From Phycisphaerae bacterium (GTDB taxonomy: Bacteria; Planctomycetota; Phycisphaerae; Phycisphaerales; UBA1924), in the NCBI GenBank assembly GCA_030429705.1, contig JAUIES010000001.1, positions 1,550,001 through 1,614,000 of the forward strand: DNA of 64,000 nucleotides, in the 5' to 3' direction. Numbering within the stretch: position 1 is the stretch's first letter; the number at the start of each line of letters is the position of its first letter. Position numbers and translations under genes: made by a program. The notes beneath the pieces are model-generated. The model saw only the letters and a list, made by a program, of their open reading frames with translations. It did no database searches and was not told the origin of the DNA. Positions 46,981 to 55,456 of the stretch are shown here, in pieces.

Positions 46981-48387
46981 TTACGGGCGGTCAGCGAGTT
47001 GTTGCAGACGGAACTGCTCGATGAGCACGCGCAACTGAGCGACCGGGGGGACCCCGATTCGGCTGAACTGCAATGATTCGGCGTAGCGTTCAACCTGACC
47101 GATTATCTTGCGAAGGATATTGATCTTGGCTCCACGGGCCCGCTTGCGCTCGTTGTAGTCGCCTTGCACCTGGATCTCGTCGTACTCGCGGAACATTCTT
47201 GGAATGTCGCGTTCGAGACGGTCGATCGTCTTCGCCCAACGGTCCAGCGTGCGTTCTGCCGGGTCTTCGATCAACTCATAGTTGTCGAGAACGCCGAGAT
47301 AGAAGAGTACATCTTCGACCGTGTCTGCGGTGCCCTTTGAAACACCGAGTTTCTGTGCGAGTTCAGCGCGAAGCGTCAGGACATCGTTCCCTTCGCTGCG
47401 GACTTGTTCCTGCATGGTGTCGGCGTTGCCGTCTTTACCATCGTCAGTCAGCAGCTCGGCACCAGGTTCTGCGGTGGTGTAATAGACCGGGCGTCCGCCA
47501 TCCATGGTGTAGTAGAGGACATATTCGGTCATGGTCATCGCTTCGATGATGCGCGGGTCATGGCCGCTGGCGATCGCCATGCCCTTGGCGCGAGCGAGCC
47601 GGAGCGATTCCTGCTTGTCACGGACAACTTCGTCACCCATGCTTCCGAACATGCCGCCGAGGTTCCCGATACCGCCCATGCGTCCGTCGGATGAGAAGTA
47701 CACATTGGGTGTAAAGAACGGAATAAACGCAGCGCCCGCCATGGCGTTCTTGACCCACACAACGACTTCCGGCGGGTTATCCCAGTGAGTTTGGAGGTCT
47801 TGACGCAGGATCGGCTCAAGTTGGTCGGCAATCGAGAACTGATCGAAACTTGCGGTTTCATCGCCAAGGTCCTGACCGAACTGTTCCCACAGGTTGTCGA
47901 CTTCGACGAGCAAATAGTCGGGGTTGTACCGCTTGGCAGCATCGACCGCTTGCTTGAGCGGAGTCTTGTTGACATCCCTGCCAAACTCGCCGTTGAGTTT
48001 GATGTGATAGATGACCTTGCCACCCGGAGATGCGGCCGTTGGCTTGTCGATCGGATCACTGGATCCACCGGCTTCAGTCACAGTCTCGTCTTCGCCGGTG
48101 CCACGCACGACGGACAGGATGTCGGTCTTGTTGTAAACCGTGGGCGAAGCACCCCGGATGGAACCGACCATGACGAACATGGAGACGGTGCTGTCAGTTT
48201 CTTCTGCGATGATGCCCTTGATGATGCGTCCGTCGCGGAAGATGATTTGGTCGGTGGTTTCAGCAGCGACGGCATAACCGGCTGCAGCCACTTGTGGAAC
48301 TGATACGACGCCGACGGCGAGGGGGATCATCGCCAGTTGCAGCGTGGCGAGGCTGCGGGCAAACTTCCCAATTCGTGTCTTCTTCAT
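46981..48387 (-). CDS. Exported SppA/NfeD-like paralogue without the catalytic serine
   Basis: 468 residues, signal peptide ending near VAAAG. Same order as the downstream gene: small beta-barrel (QIIFRDGRIIKGIIAEE), strand VIYHIKLNGEFGRDV, then YLLVEVDNLWEQFG, and WVKNAMAGAAFIPFFTPNVY (211-230) aligned with WIESAISAAAM. The position of Ser184 in the downstream protein is Ala217 here and the INSGGG loop is replaced by VDNLWEQ, so it is probably not a protease but a partner or regulatory subunit. Both genes lie 26 bases apart on the same strand. Confidence 0.68.
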   Translation of the reverse strand: MKKTRIGKFARSLATLQLAMIPLAVGVVSVPQVAAAGYAVAAETTDQIIFRDGRIIKGIIAEETDSTVSMFVMVGSIRGASPTVYNKTDILSVVRGTGEDETVTEAGGSSDPIDKPTAASPGGKVIYHIKLNGEFGRDVNKTPLKQAVDAAKRYNPDYLLVEVDNLWEQFGQDLGDETASFDQFSIADQLEPILRQDLQTHWDNPPEVVVWVKNAMAGAAFIPFFTPNVYFSSDGRMGGIGNLGGMFGSMGDEVVRDKQESLRLARAKGMAIASGHDPRIIEAMTMTEYVLYYTMDGGRPVYYTTAEPGAELLTDDGKDGNADTMQEQVRSEGNDVLTLRAELAQKLGVSKGTADTVEDVLFYLGVLDNYELIEDPAERTLDRWAKTIDRLERDIPRMFREYDEIQVQGDYNERKRARGAKINILRKIIGQVERYAESLQFSRIGVPPVAQLRVLIEQFRLQQLADRP

Positions 48388-48467
48388 TGCTGGTAGTCCT
48401 CCGACGGTCCAATGCGCTTGGATTGTTCAAATGTGCCATGTGGCTGAGAAAAGCCATACACCCAAGT

Positions 48468-49733
48468 TTAGACGCTTTTCTGGTCGCTAAGTTCCCGGGC
48501 TTGACGGATTGCTTCATCGCGCGTCGTGATTTGTCCTTCGAGTTGCCGATCGTAGAGCTCATGGAGGATTGTTCCAAACGAGGGTCCTGGTGTAATCCCT
48601 TCTGCAATAAGAGCTTGCCCGTCAACGAGTGGCACCGGTGAGAGGCCTCCCGAAGTCTGCGAGAGCGATGTCACATCGTTGTGAATCGACTCGACGAGAT
48701 CGCTATTATGTCCGATAAGAATCATCGATTCGGCGAAATGGGGATGTGATGCCCATCGTTTGCGCTGAGCGATCGATGCCAATCTCCATCGATCACGAAT
48801 GTCGAACGCCAGATTGAGTTGTTCGAGCAGAGCGTCCCGTTCCACATTTGAGAGCATGAGCGCTGACCGCCATCGCCGGGTCAGTGGCTCTGGCTTCAGT
48901 TGTCCGCCATGTCGATCGACCGCGAGAGCAGCAAGCGTGTGTGCGAACGAAGGCGCTGACGCCTGTATGCGCTCAAGGGTGTCCCACGGACCTCGATGTG
49001 TTGGTTCGTTGAAAACCGGGCTGTCCAATTCGAGATGAGCAAGCAGCGACATGCCCTTCATGCGCGATGAATGCGCCATGATTCGGCGCAGTTCTTCACC
49101 GATGCGTTCGTGGCTCACGCCGACCAAATCAGACGCGTGTCGGCGAATGGCATCGGCGGTCTCCGATTCAATCCCGAAGTCGAGACGAGCGGCAAACCGA
49201 ACGGCCCGGAGCGCACGCAGATGATCTTCGGCAAGTCGCGCCTCCGGGTCGCCGACAGCCCGGATCACCCGGGCACGCAAGTCGGCCACCCCGCCTACAA
49301 AGTCGATGAGGTGCCCCGCGATGCCGAGTGATCGATCGGTCTCGTCTGGTGGTTCTTGTGGATCGAGGAAGAGCGCGTTGACAGTGAAATCTCGCCTTTG
49401 AGCGTCCGCTTTGGGGTCCGAGAAAGTCACGGTGTCTGGTCGGCGTCGATCGGAGTAGGGGCCATCAGACCGGAATGTGGCGACCTCGATTGTGTGGCTG
49501 TGTTGTGTGACGAGGACGACACCGAATGCTGCTCCGACAAAAGAAGCCCGCGGAAACAGCACACGAATGCGATCCGGGCTTGCGTCTGTTGCGATGTCGT
49601 AGTCGGAGGGATGGAGTCCGAGAAGTTCATCGCGCACGCATCCGCCTGCGAGATACGCGGTATGGCCGGCATCATGCAATGTGCACAAAATGCGCTCGGC
49701 GACCTGACGAGGGGTTGGTGAAAAGGCGTTCAC
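48468..49733 (-). CDS. CCA-adding enzyme / tRNA nucleotidyltransferase family
   Basis: 421 residues. Class II nucleotidyltransferase core: AYLAGGCVRDELLG (flexible loop GG and VRD), SDYDIATDASPD with the catalytic DxD, FVGAAFGVVLV, VEVATFRSDG-type strand, and RRDFTVNALF with the template-selecting region, then EDHLRALRAVRFAARL. It adds or repairs the CCA end of tRNAs, required for the window's tRNA-Leu, which lacks an encoded CCA. A poly(A) polymerase function, or addition of only CC or A, cannot be excluded from these motifs alone. Confidence 0.9.
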   Translation of the reverse strand: MNAFSPTPRQVAERILCTLHDAGHTAYLAGGCVRDELLGLHPSDYDIATDASPDRIRVLFPRASFVGAAFGVVLVTQHSHTIEVATFRSDGPYSDRRRPDTVTFSDPKADAQRRDFTVNALFLDPQEPPDETDRSLGIAGHLIDFVGGVADLRARVIRAVGDPEARLAEDHLRALRAVRFAARLDFGIESETADAIRRHASDLVGVSHERIGEELRRIMAHSSRMKGMSLLAHLELDSPVFNEPTHRGPWDTLERIQASAPSFAHTLAALAVDRHGGQLKPEPLTRRWRSALMLSNVERDALLEQLNLAFDIRDRWRLASIAQRKRWASHPHFAESMILIGHNSDLVESIHNDVTSLSQTSGGLSPVPLVDGQALIAEGITPGPSFGTILHELYDRQLEGQITTRDEAIRQARELSDQKSV

Positions 49734-49884
49734 GACAGCAACAGTTTACGGACTTGTGCGCGTCGGGCTTGTGTTCTCGGGCGAACGGAGCAACTTGCCC
49801 AAGTGGAGCAGTCCGACAAACCCCCCTGATTTGGCACTTTATGTCACCGGGGTCAGTTGCTTTCGATGGATATGTAGTCGATAA

Positions 49885-51327
49885 GTGAAGACGAGTACAC
49901 GACTGTTTCGGTCATTCACTCGCCAGGTATGGAGCATCATTGTGCGCAATCGGACCAACGAATCAACACCGACACCGCGATCAGATATTCTCGGCTCTGT
50001 CGAGCCGGCACCTGATCTCATGGATGTGATCGCTGAGATCGAGCAGCGCGTCGGGCAGTTGCAGACGCTCGATATCGGCGACGCTGACGAACTGCAGCGC
50101 GAACAAGACCAACATCTTGAAGAACTCGCGCAGCGGCAAAGTACAGTCGAAGCCAATGAGCAGGAGCAGGTGCGACTGCGCGACAGCATCCTGCGTCAGC
50201 AAGCCGAGATCGATCGCCTGCAGGCAGATCTGCGTGATCGGGAGGAATCGCTCGCATCGCGTGAGTCGCAGGTTGATGGTCAAGTCAGTGAAGCCGAGAG
50301 CATGCGTGCGTCACTCGATGAAGCGCGTGCGCAGTTGATGGAGCAGCAGAAGGCCTCGAAGCAACTCGCCGAGTCGCAAGAGCGTGAGCAGCGTCGATTG
50401 GCTGAGCACAAGGTGTTTTTGGCGCAGCGTGAAAAAGAGATCGAGGTCCAGGCCGAACAACATCGCAAGTTGCGTCGCGAACTGGTCGAAGTCGCCGAGC
50501 GTTTGGCTCAGGCCGAGAAACAGAACCAGGCGGATGCGGCCAAGTCTGACGAAGAGCGGGCTGCGGCTGCCAAACGCGTGAAGCAACTTGAGAGCCGGTG
50601 CGCTTCACTCGAAGAATCGTGCAAAGTGCTCAAGTCCAAACGACGCAAAGCTGAATCAAAGCCCGACAACACTGAGCCTCAGCCGGTCTCGCGTCCCGCG
50701 CCATTTCCGGTCCAGGCGACCTCGCCGACGATGATGAACAGCCTGACCAGCGTTCCCGGGTTGTTGGTCCTGATGTCGACGGTCGCAGCGCTTGCTGTAT
50801 CGGCGTGGCTTTGGTTGAATGCGGGAAATCAGATGGCATCGCTCTGGGCAGCCGGGGCTGCGTATCTGGTGCCGGTGCTGGGCTGTGCAGCCATCAAACG
50901 CAAGGGTCTTGATCTGGGACTGATGCTCGTTGCGATGTTCTCGGTCATGCTTGGAGCGTGGTTTCAGCCCTGGCTCAACATCATGACCGAAGCGATTGCA
51001 CTTTGGCAACTGCCCCTCGAAATTGTCCCTGCGAATCTGGCGGACCAGCTGCCAATCGTTGCAGCCGTACTCACCTCGATGTTCGCGTTATCGATTGCGA
51101 CCGGTCTTTCGACCAACAGTCTTGAGATCATGTTCCGCGGGCTCTTTGTCAGTATCGCCGCTTCGTCAATTCTGATGTTGCCAGGCAGCGATGTTCCGGT
51201 TGCGGTTGCTTCAGTATCGATTTGGGTGTTGCTACACACCATGATGCTGGTCAAGTGGGCGATGCCCGACATACCGCGCGTCTTCGGCGTGAGTCCGTCG
51301 GTTGCGGGAAGGCCATCATTCGACTAA
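49885..51327 (+). CDS. Coiled-coil membrane protein of unknown function
   Basis: 480 residues. A long coiled coil (about 45-260) rich in Gln, Glu and Arg (EEQDQHLEELAQRQ-like heptads) precedes a Ser/Pro/Thr linker (about 255-280) and a block of about six hydrophobic helices from 290 to the C-terminus (LLVLMSTVAALAVSAWLWL, LGLMLVAMFSVMLGAWF, and others). The membrane block may be a channel or scaffold, but I recognise no family. The start may be GTG 49885 or GTG 49942. It converges with dut. Confidence 0.65.
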   Translation: MKTSTRLFRSFTRQVWSIIVRNRTNESTPTPRSDILGSVEPAPDLMDVIAEIEQRVGQLQTLDIGDADELQREQDQHLEELAQRQSTVEANEQEQVRLRDSILRQQAEIDRLQADLRDREESLASRESQVDGQVSEAESMRASLDEARAQLMEQQKASKQLAESQEREQRRLAEHKVFLAQREKEIEVQAEQHRKLRRELVEVAERLAQAEKQNQADAAKSDEERAAAAKRVKQLESRCASLEESCKVLKSKRRKAESKPDNTEPQPVSRPAPFPVQATSPTMMNSLTSVPGLLVLMSTVAALAVSAWLWLNAGNQMASLWAAGAAYLVPVLGCAAIKRKGLDLGLMLVAMFSVMLGAWFQPWLNIMTEAIALWQLPLEIVPANLADQLPIVAAVLTSMFALSIATGLSTNSLEIMFRGLFVSIAASSILMLPGSDVPVAVASVSIWVLLHTMMLVKWAMPDIPRVFGVSPSVAGRPSFD

Positions 51328-51345
51328 TCGACTCGATCGATGGTC

Positions 51346-51810
51346 TTACAAGCCGGTCGAACCAAACCCGGCGGCCCCACGATCGGTTTCATCGAGGCGA
51401 TCGACCTCGATAATGGTTGGTGACACGACCGGCGCGATGACGAGTTGTGCGATGCGATGGCCGTGTTCGATCGTGTGAGGCTTGGAACCAAGGTTGATCA
51501 ATGCAACGAACATCTCGCCGCGGTAGTCCGCGTCGACGGTGCCCGGTGCGTTTGGAACGGTCACACCAAATTTGGTGGCAAGCCCAGACCGCGGTCGGAC
51601 CTGCCCTTCATATCCGGGGGGGATCGCAACCGCGAATCCGAGTGGTATCTTGACGATCTCACCGGGTTGGATCGTTACTTCGTTGGTTGCAATGGGGTCG
51701 CGAGGCAGGCACGCCGATAAATCGAGTCCCGCTGCGAGCGCTGAGTGAGGCTTCGGCAGAACCGCGCGCGGGTCAAGTCTGGCAATCTGGATGGTTGGGT
51801 TTTCGGACAT
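51346..51810 (-). CDS. dut: dUTP diphosphatase
   Basis: 154 residues. Hydrolyses dUTP to dUMP and PPi, limiting uracil in DNA. The five family motifs are complete: AGLDLSA, RPRSGLATKFGV, NAPGTVDADYRGE with the catalytic Asp, HGHRIAQLVI and the C-terminal P-loop-like RGAAGFGSTG. Functionally it complements the uracil-DNA glycosylase at 27813, but the two genes are not linked. Confidence 0.96.
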   Translation of the reverse strand: MSENPTIQIARLDPRAVLPKPHSALAAGLDLSACLPRDPIATNEVTIQPGEIVKIPLGFAVAIPPGYEGQVRPRSGLATKFGVTVPNAPGTVDADYRGEMFVALINLGSKPHTIEHGHRIAQLVIAPVVSPTIIEVDRLDETDRGAAGFGSTGL

Positions 51811-51884
51811 GGGCCCGATGCTAGGGGGCCCATGTTCTGTCAGTCGATATGTGAATCGAGCTTGCGTTGATTCGTTCGCGAGCG

Positions 51885-52187
51885 TTACGCCACGGGTGGT
51901 GCGTGCTTTTCAAGGTCGCCGAGCAGGGCGAGGTCGGCATCGCTCAACTCATCGTGCAACTGGTTGAGGACGCGATTAAATGCGTCAATCAGCCGTTGTG
52001 TGCTGGCGATGGCGTTGTCCATTGAACTCGCGCCCGTGACCTTCTTGAGGAAGTCGGTCTGGTTGAGTCTTGCAAGATTGCCTTCTGAGCGCTCTTTGGC
52101 ACTGCGCAAGGCATCAAGCAACTGCAGTGCACGGTCTCGCTGCGACCGGGTATCCAAGATCATTTTTGACTTCTGCGTCGTGGGCAT
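51885..52187 (-). CDS. Small helical protein of unknown function
   Basis: 100 residues from ATG 52187, with GGAGGAAGAG just upstream. All-helical pattern with heptad-like repeats (RDRALQLLDALRSAKERSEG, NAIASTQRLIDAFNRVLNQL) and an acidic C-terminus; no signal or membrane segment. No family recognised. The open frame to 52262 adds a basic, low-complexity N-terminus that I leave out. Confidence 0.6.
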   Translation of the reverse strand: MPTTQKSKMILDTRSQRDRALQLLDALRSAKERSEGNLARLNQTDFLKKVTGASSMDNAIASTQRLIDAFNRVLNQLHDELSDADLALLGDLEKHAPPVA

Positions 52188-52437
52188 TGTTCTCTTCCTC
52201 CGCATGCCTTTCGTCGGCTGCGTGAGGGTTGGTGTCGAGTGAGTGTGCAACTGATTGTGCATGAGGCCATTGTCTCCGCGGGAACGATGGAATCAAGTTC
52301 ACCAGACGGCGCGACCGGACCCATTTTGCGGACCCACGGGTTCACATTCGGCGCAAGTCGTGCTGTGTCAACAAATAATGTTATTGGCCACCGAATCTTG
52401 GCGATTTCAATGTGGATAGGTTGAGGGTGACCTGGCG

Positions 52438-53916
52438 CTAGGCTGCCGTCCGCGTCGTCGCCAGTTGGGGTACGAACCGACCGATCGCCCGCACAACCTC
52501 GGGAGCGGACCGATCGTGCCTGGCGCGGTCGAGATGCTCGATCATCGCCGACAGCGTCGTGGTGTCAGGCAGATCCGGGTCAGAAAGCGCGAGAATACCA
52601 GGGTGTTTGGTCGGGCTGAGTCGTTCGTCTTTGTACGCCAATTCTTCGTGCAGCTTCTCGCCCGGGCGAGCCCCGGTCAGGTGGATCGCGATCGAATCCA
52701 AAGGCAGTGGTTCCAGCGTGTTTCCACGACGCGCATTGAGCCCGTGGGCTGCAATGAATCGCTCAGCCATCCGCACAATCGAAATCGGTTCGCCCATGTC
52801 CAGGACGAAAACCTCGGCATGTTCGAGTCGGCTCATGCTCGCGGCGTGAATGACCAGTCCTGCTGCTTCGGGGATTGTCATGAAGTACCGTGTCATTCGT
52901 TCATCCGTGACGGTGACCGGTCCGCCTTCGGCGATCTGCGATGCCCAGATCGGGAGCACGCTGCACGCACTTCCGAGGACATTGCCAAATCGGACCATGC
53001 TCAAGCGTGTGTCATGATCGGTTCGTGCGCCGAGTCCTTGCACATACATTTCAGCCATACGCTTGGTCGCGCCCATGACCGAAGTCGGATTGACCGCCTT
53101 GTCAGACGAGATGAGGACGAATCGACTGACACCATTGCGCACCGCGGCATCGGCGATGGAGCGCGTGCCAAAGAGATTGTTGGTCACCGCGTGGGCCGGA
53201 TGGTCTTCCATGAGTGGGACATGCTTGTGAGCCGCAGCGTGGAAGATAAGATCGGGTCGCATGTCGGCGACGAGCGCATCCGTTCGGTCAGGTTGCACCA
53301 CATCGTGTAACACAGCGTGACGAGAAATGGACGGATGGTGACGCGCGAGGTCGCGATCGATTTCGAACAAGGCGTTTTCTGCTCGCTCGACGAGGATGAG
53401 CATCGCGGGGTCGAAGTTCGCGCAGATGCGCGCGATCTCGGACCCGATCGAGCCTCCTGCACCGGTGATGAGGACGCGCGAACCGCCAAGCATGGTGCTC
53501 AGCCGGTCTCGGTCCAATGGCTGAGCGGAACGACCGACGAGCGACGCAAGGTCGATCGACGGGCCGTGCCGCGGGCCACGCGACATGGGTTCGCTCGCCA
53601 GGAGTTCGTTAAGCGGCCGAACGATGCGAACACGGACACCGATCCGACCAAGTGCGCTGCGGACTTGCCGCTCTTCACTCGCAAGTGGGGCGGGGACCGA
53701 GAGAATCGCCTGTGAAACGCTGTGTGACTTGCAGATCGAACACACATCGTCTGATCGACCCAACACAAGCACCGAAGGCGGGAGATCGGTTGGGCTTGTC
53801 TCACCGATCAGGACGGCTCCGATCACGGTTGGTGCGTCTTCAAGGAGATTGAGTTGCCGAATCAACAAATCGACAGCGTCCGGTGTCCCAATCACGATGG
53901 TGCGTTCGCAGATCAC
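52438..53916 (-). CDS. CapD/WbpM-type UDP-sugar 4,6-dehydratase without membrane domain
   Basis: 492 residues. The N-terminal 130 residues correspond to the regulatory Rossmann-like part of polysaccharide biosynthesis proteins. The catalytic domain has VLITGAGGSIGSEIARI (148-164), FHAAAHKHVPLME, and LISSDKAVNPTSVMGATKRM in which Ser271, Met281 and Lys285 form the Ser-Met-Lys triad of the WbpM group instead of Ser-Tyr-Lys. WbpM/FlaA1-like proteins usually carry four membrane helices at the N-terminus; none is seen here. Probable substrate UDP-GlcNAc. The ATG is 107 bases from the divergent ruvA. Confidence 0.84.
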   Translation of the reverse strand: MICERTIVIGTPDAVDLLIRQLNLLEDAPTVIGAVLIGETSPTDLPPSVLVLGRSDDVCSICKSHSVSQAILSVPAPLASEERQVRSALGRIGVRVRIVRPLNELLASEPMSRGPRHGPSIDLASLVGRSAQPLDRDRLSTMLGGSRVLITGAGGSIGSEIARICANFDPAMLILVERAENALFEIDRDLARHHPSISRHAVLHDVVQPDRTDALVADMRPDLIFHAAAHKHVPLMEDHPAHAVTNNLFGTRSIADAAVRNGVSRFVLISSDKAVNPTSVMGATKRMAEMYVQGLGARTDHDTRLSMVRFGNVLGSACSVLPIWASQIAEGGPVTVTDERMTRYFMTIPEAAGLVIHAASMSRLEHAEVFVLDMGEPISIVRMAERFIAAHGLNARRGNTLEPLPLDSIAIHLTGARPGEKLHEELAYKDERLSPTKHPGILALSDPDLPDTTTLSAMIEHLDRARHDRSAPEVVRAIGRFVPQLATTRTAA

Positions 53917-54023
53917 AGTCTCAACATCGGATCAAGAGCGGAATGCCCATCGGAACACGCTGTGCGCACAGCCCGAGCGCAAAAATCGCCGCACCCGTTG
54001 CCGATCGTCGATACAGTGTCGGC

Positions 54024-54662
54024 ATGATTTGCGCGATCCAAGGTGAGCTCCTCCAGATTCTTGACGGCGTCGCACAGGTGCAACTCGAATCAGGGCTTGT
54101 CTATGAGTTACTGATCCCTGTCTATGCTCAGGCCGGGCTCGAAGAACGCGTCGGTCAGAGCGTGTCGTTGCAGACGCGGCATTACCTCGAGTCGCAGTCG
54201 CAAGGTGCGGTGTTGGTGCCGAGGCTGGTGGGTTTTCACACAGCCGACGAACGCGCGTTCTTTGAGTTATTGACGACGGTCAAAGGCCTCGGATCGAAAA
54301 AGGCGATTCGGGCGCTCGCAGAGCCCCCGAGTGAGGTCGCGTCCGCAATTGCTCGGCGTGACCAACGGGCCCTGCAGAAGTTACCCGAGATCGGCAAGCG
54401 CCTGGCGGAGACCATCATCGTGGATCTTGCGGACAAGGTGAGTCGGTTTACGATTGATGTGTCGGGCGAACTCGATGCCAAGCCGGTCAACCGACCGATT
54501 TCATCAGCAGCCAACGAAGCGGTCGCTGCTCTTGTGGCATTGGGTCAGACACACAGCGAGGCCGAGCGCGCGGTCGATCGGGCCATGCACGCAGCAAGCG
54601 GCTCGAATCAGGGACCACTTTCAGTCGACACGATTATTACCGCTGCGCTGAATGCAGGTTAA
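54024..54662 (+). CDS. ruvA: Holliday junction DNA helicase RuvA
   Basis: 212 residues from ATG 54024. OB-fold N-terminus MICAIQGELLQI, helix-hairpin-helix pair at FFELLTTVKGLGSKKAIRAL and LQKLPEIGKRLAETIIVDL, and a C-terminal three-helix domain (ANEAVAALVALGQTHSEAE) that contacts RuvB. RuvA binds Holliday junctions and directs branch migration by RuvB. ruvB and ruvC are not next to it: the downstream neighbour is on the other strand. Confidence 0.96.
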   Translation: MICAIQGELLQILDGVAQVQLESGLVYELLIPVYAQAGLEERVGQSVSLQTRHYLESQSQGAVLVPRLVGFHTADERAFFELLTTVKGLGSKKAIRALAEPPSEVASAIARRDQRALQKLPEIGKRLAETIIVDLADKVSRFTIDVSGELDAKPVNRPISSAANEAVAALVALGQTHSEAERAVDRAMHAASGSNQGPLSVDTIITAALNAG

Positions 54663-54665
54663 CTC

Positions 54666-55445
54666 TCAATCGGTCTGCACGCCAAGTGCCTCAGCGAGTT
54701 GGTCGGCCTGCACTGCGCTGGCATCGAGAGCGGTCAGCGACTCTTCGAGTGCGCCGTCGGCTGCTGCACTCCATGCGCGGTTGATCTGTCGTTCTGTTGA
54801 CGCAAACTTGTCCATGACCGTGGCGTAGTGTCCCATGCCTTTGCGGGCGATGAGGACAGCACGCGTCTCGACAAATGCTGGGACCAGATCGCCTTGCACT
54901 TCGCTGAGCGTCTCGATGATGGCGTGTTCCTTTTCATCTCGGCCTTCAATACTGGGCAATCGGCCACGCAGATCGGCAATGGCTGCACGAATGCTGCCCG
55001 CGGCCTGCTCAGGTGTTGAATGCGGCGAGTCGGAGGCATCCGTCGCTTCGACTTCGCGGCGTGCGGCGCTCTTGAGGAGTAATCCGCCGAAAACAAGCCC
55101 GATCGTCGAACCGAGGAAGAGCCATTTACCCGTCCAGTTGGAGATCATGGTGCCATAAGCACCTGCGGGGTGTTTGATGACGACGCGTTTGACACCGGCT
55201 GTGCGGAGCAACGCGAGCGTTTCAGGATTGAGATCTGCATCGGCGTCAGCGATGACATTGCCATCCTCGGTGGTCGAGGCGCGAAGCAGTTGGGCGTAGG
55301 TCGGGGCGCCCTCATCACCCGCACTGAGTTCAAATCGCGCGTCGGCGGCCGAGTCGATGCCGACCGGCCACGCGTAAAAACTTGTGGCTGCGAGCAAGCC
55401 GGTCGAGATGAAGATCCACACTAGAAGATTGCCGATGAGTTTCAT
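54666..55445 (-). CDS. Membrane protein of unknown function beside the OPT transporter
   Basis: 259 residues from ATG 55445. A membrane helix at about 4-24 (NLLVWIFISTGLLAATSFYAW), an outer domain of about 85 residues, a second helix (about 112-130, WLFLGSTIGLVFGGLLL), then a soluble helical cytoplasmic domain with Glu/Ala-rich stretches. It follows the OPT transporter gene by 11 bases and is very likely co-transcribed, so it may be an accessory subunit. Confidence 0.6.
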   Translation of the reverse strand: MKLIGNLLVWIFISTGLLAATSFYAWPVGIDSAADARFELSAGDEGAPTYAQLLRASTTEDGNVIADADADLNPETLALLRTAGVKRVVIKHPAGAYGTMISNWTGKWLFLGSTIGLVFGGLLLKSAARREVEATDASDSPHSTPEQAAGSIRAAIADLRGRLPSIEGRDEKEHAIIETLSEVQGDLVPAFVETRAVLIARKGMGHYATVMDKFASTERQINRAWSAAADGALEESLTALDASAVQADQLAEALGVQTD

Positions 55446-55456
55446 GGTGCGTCTCC

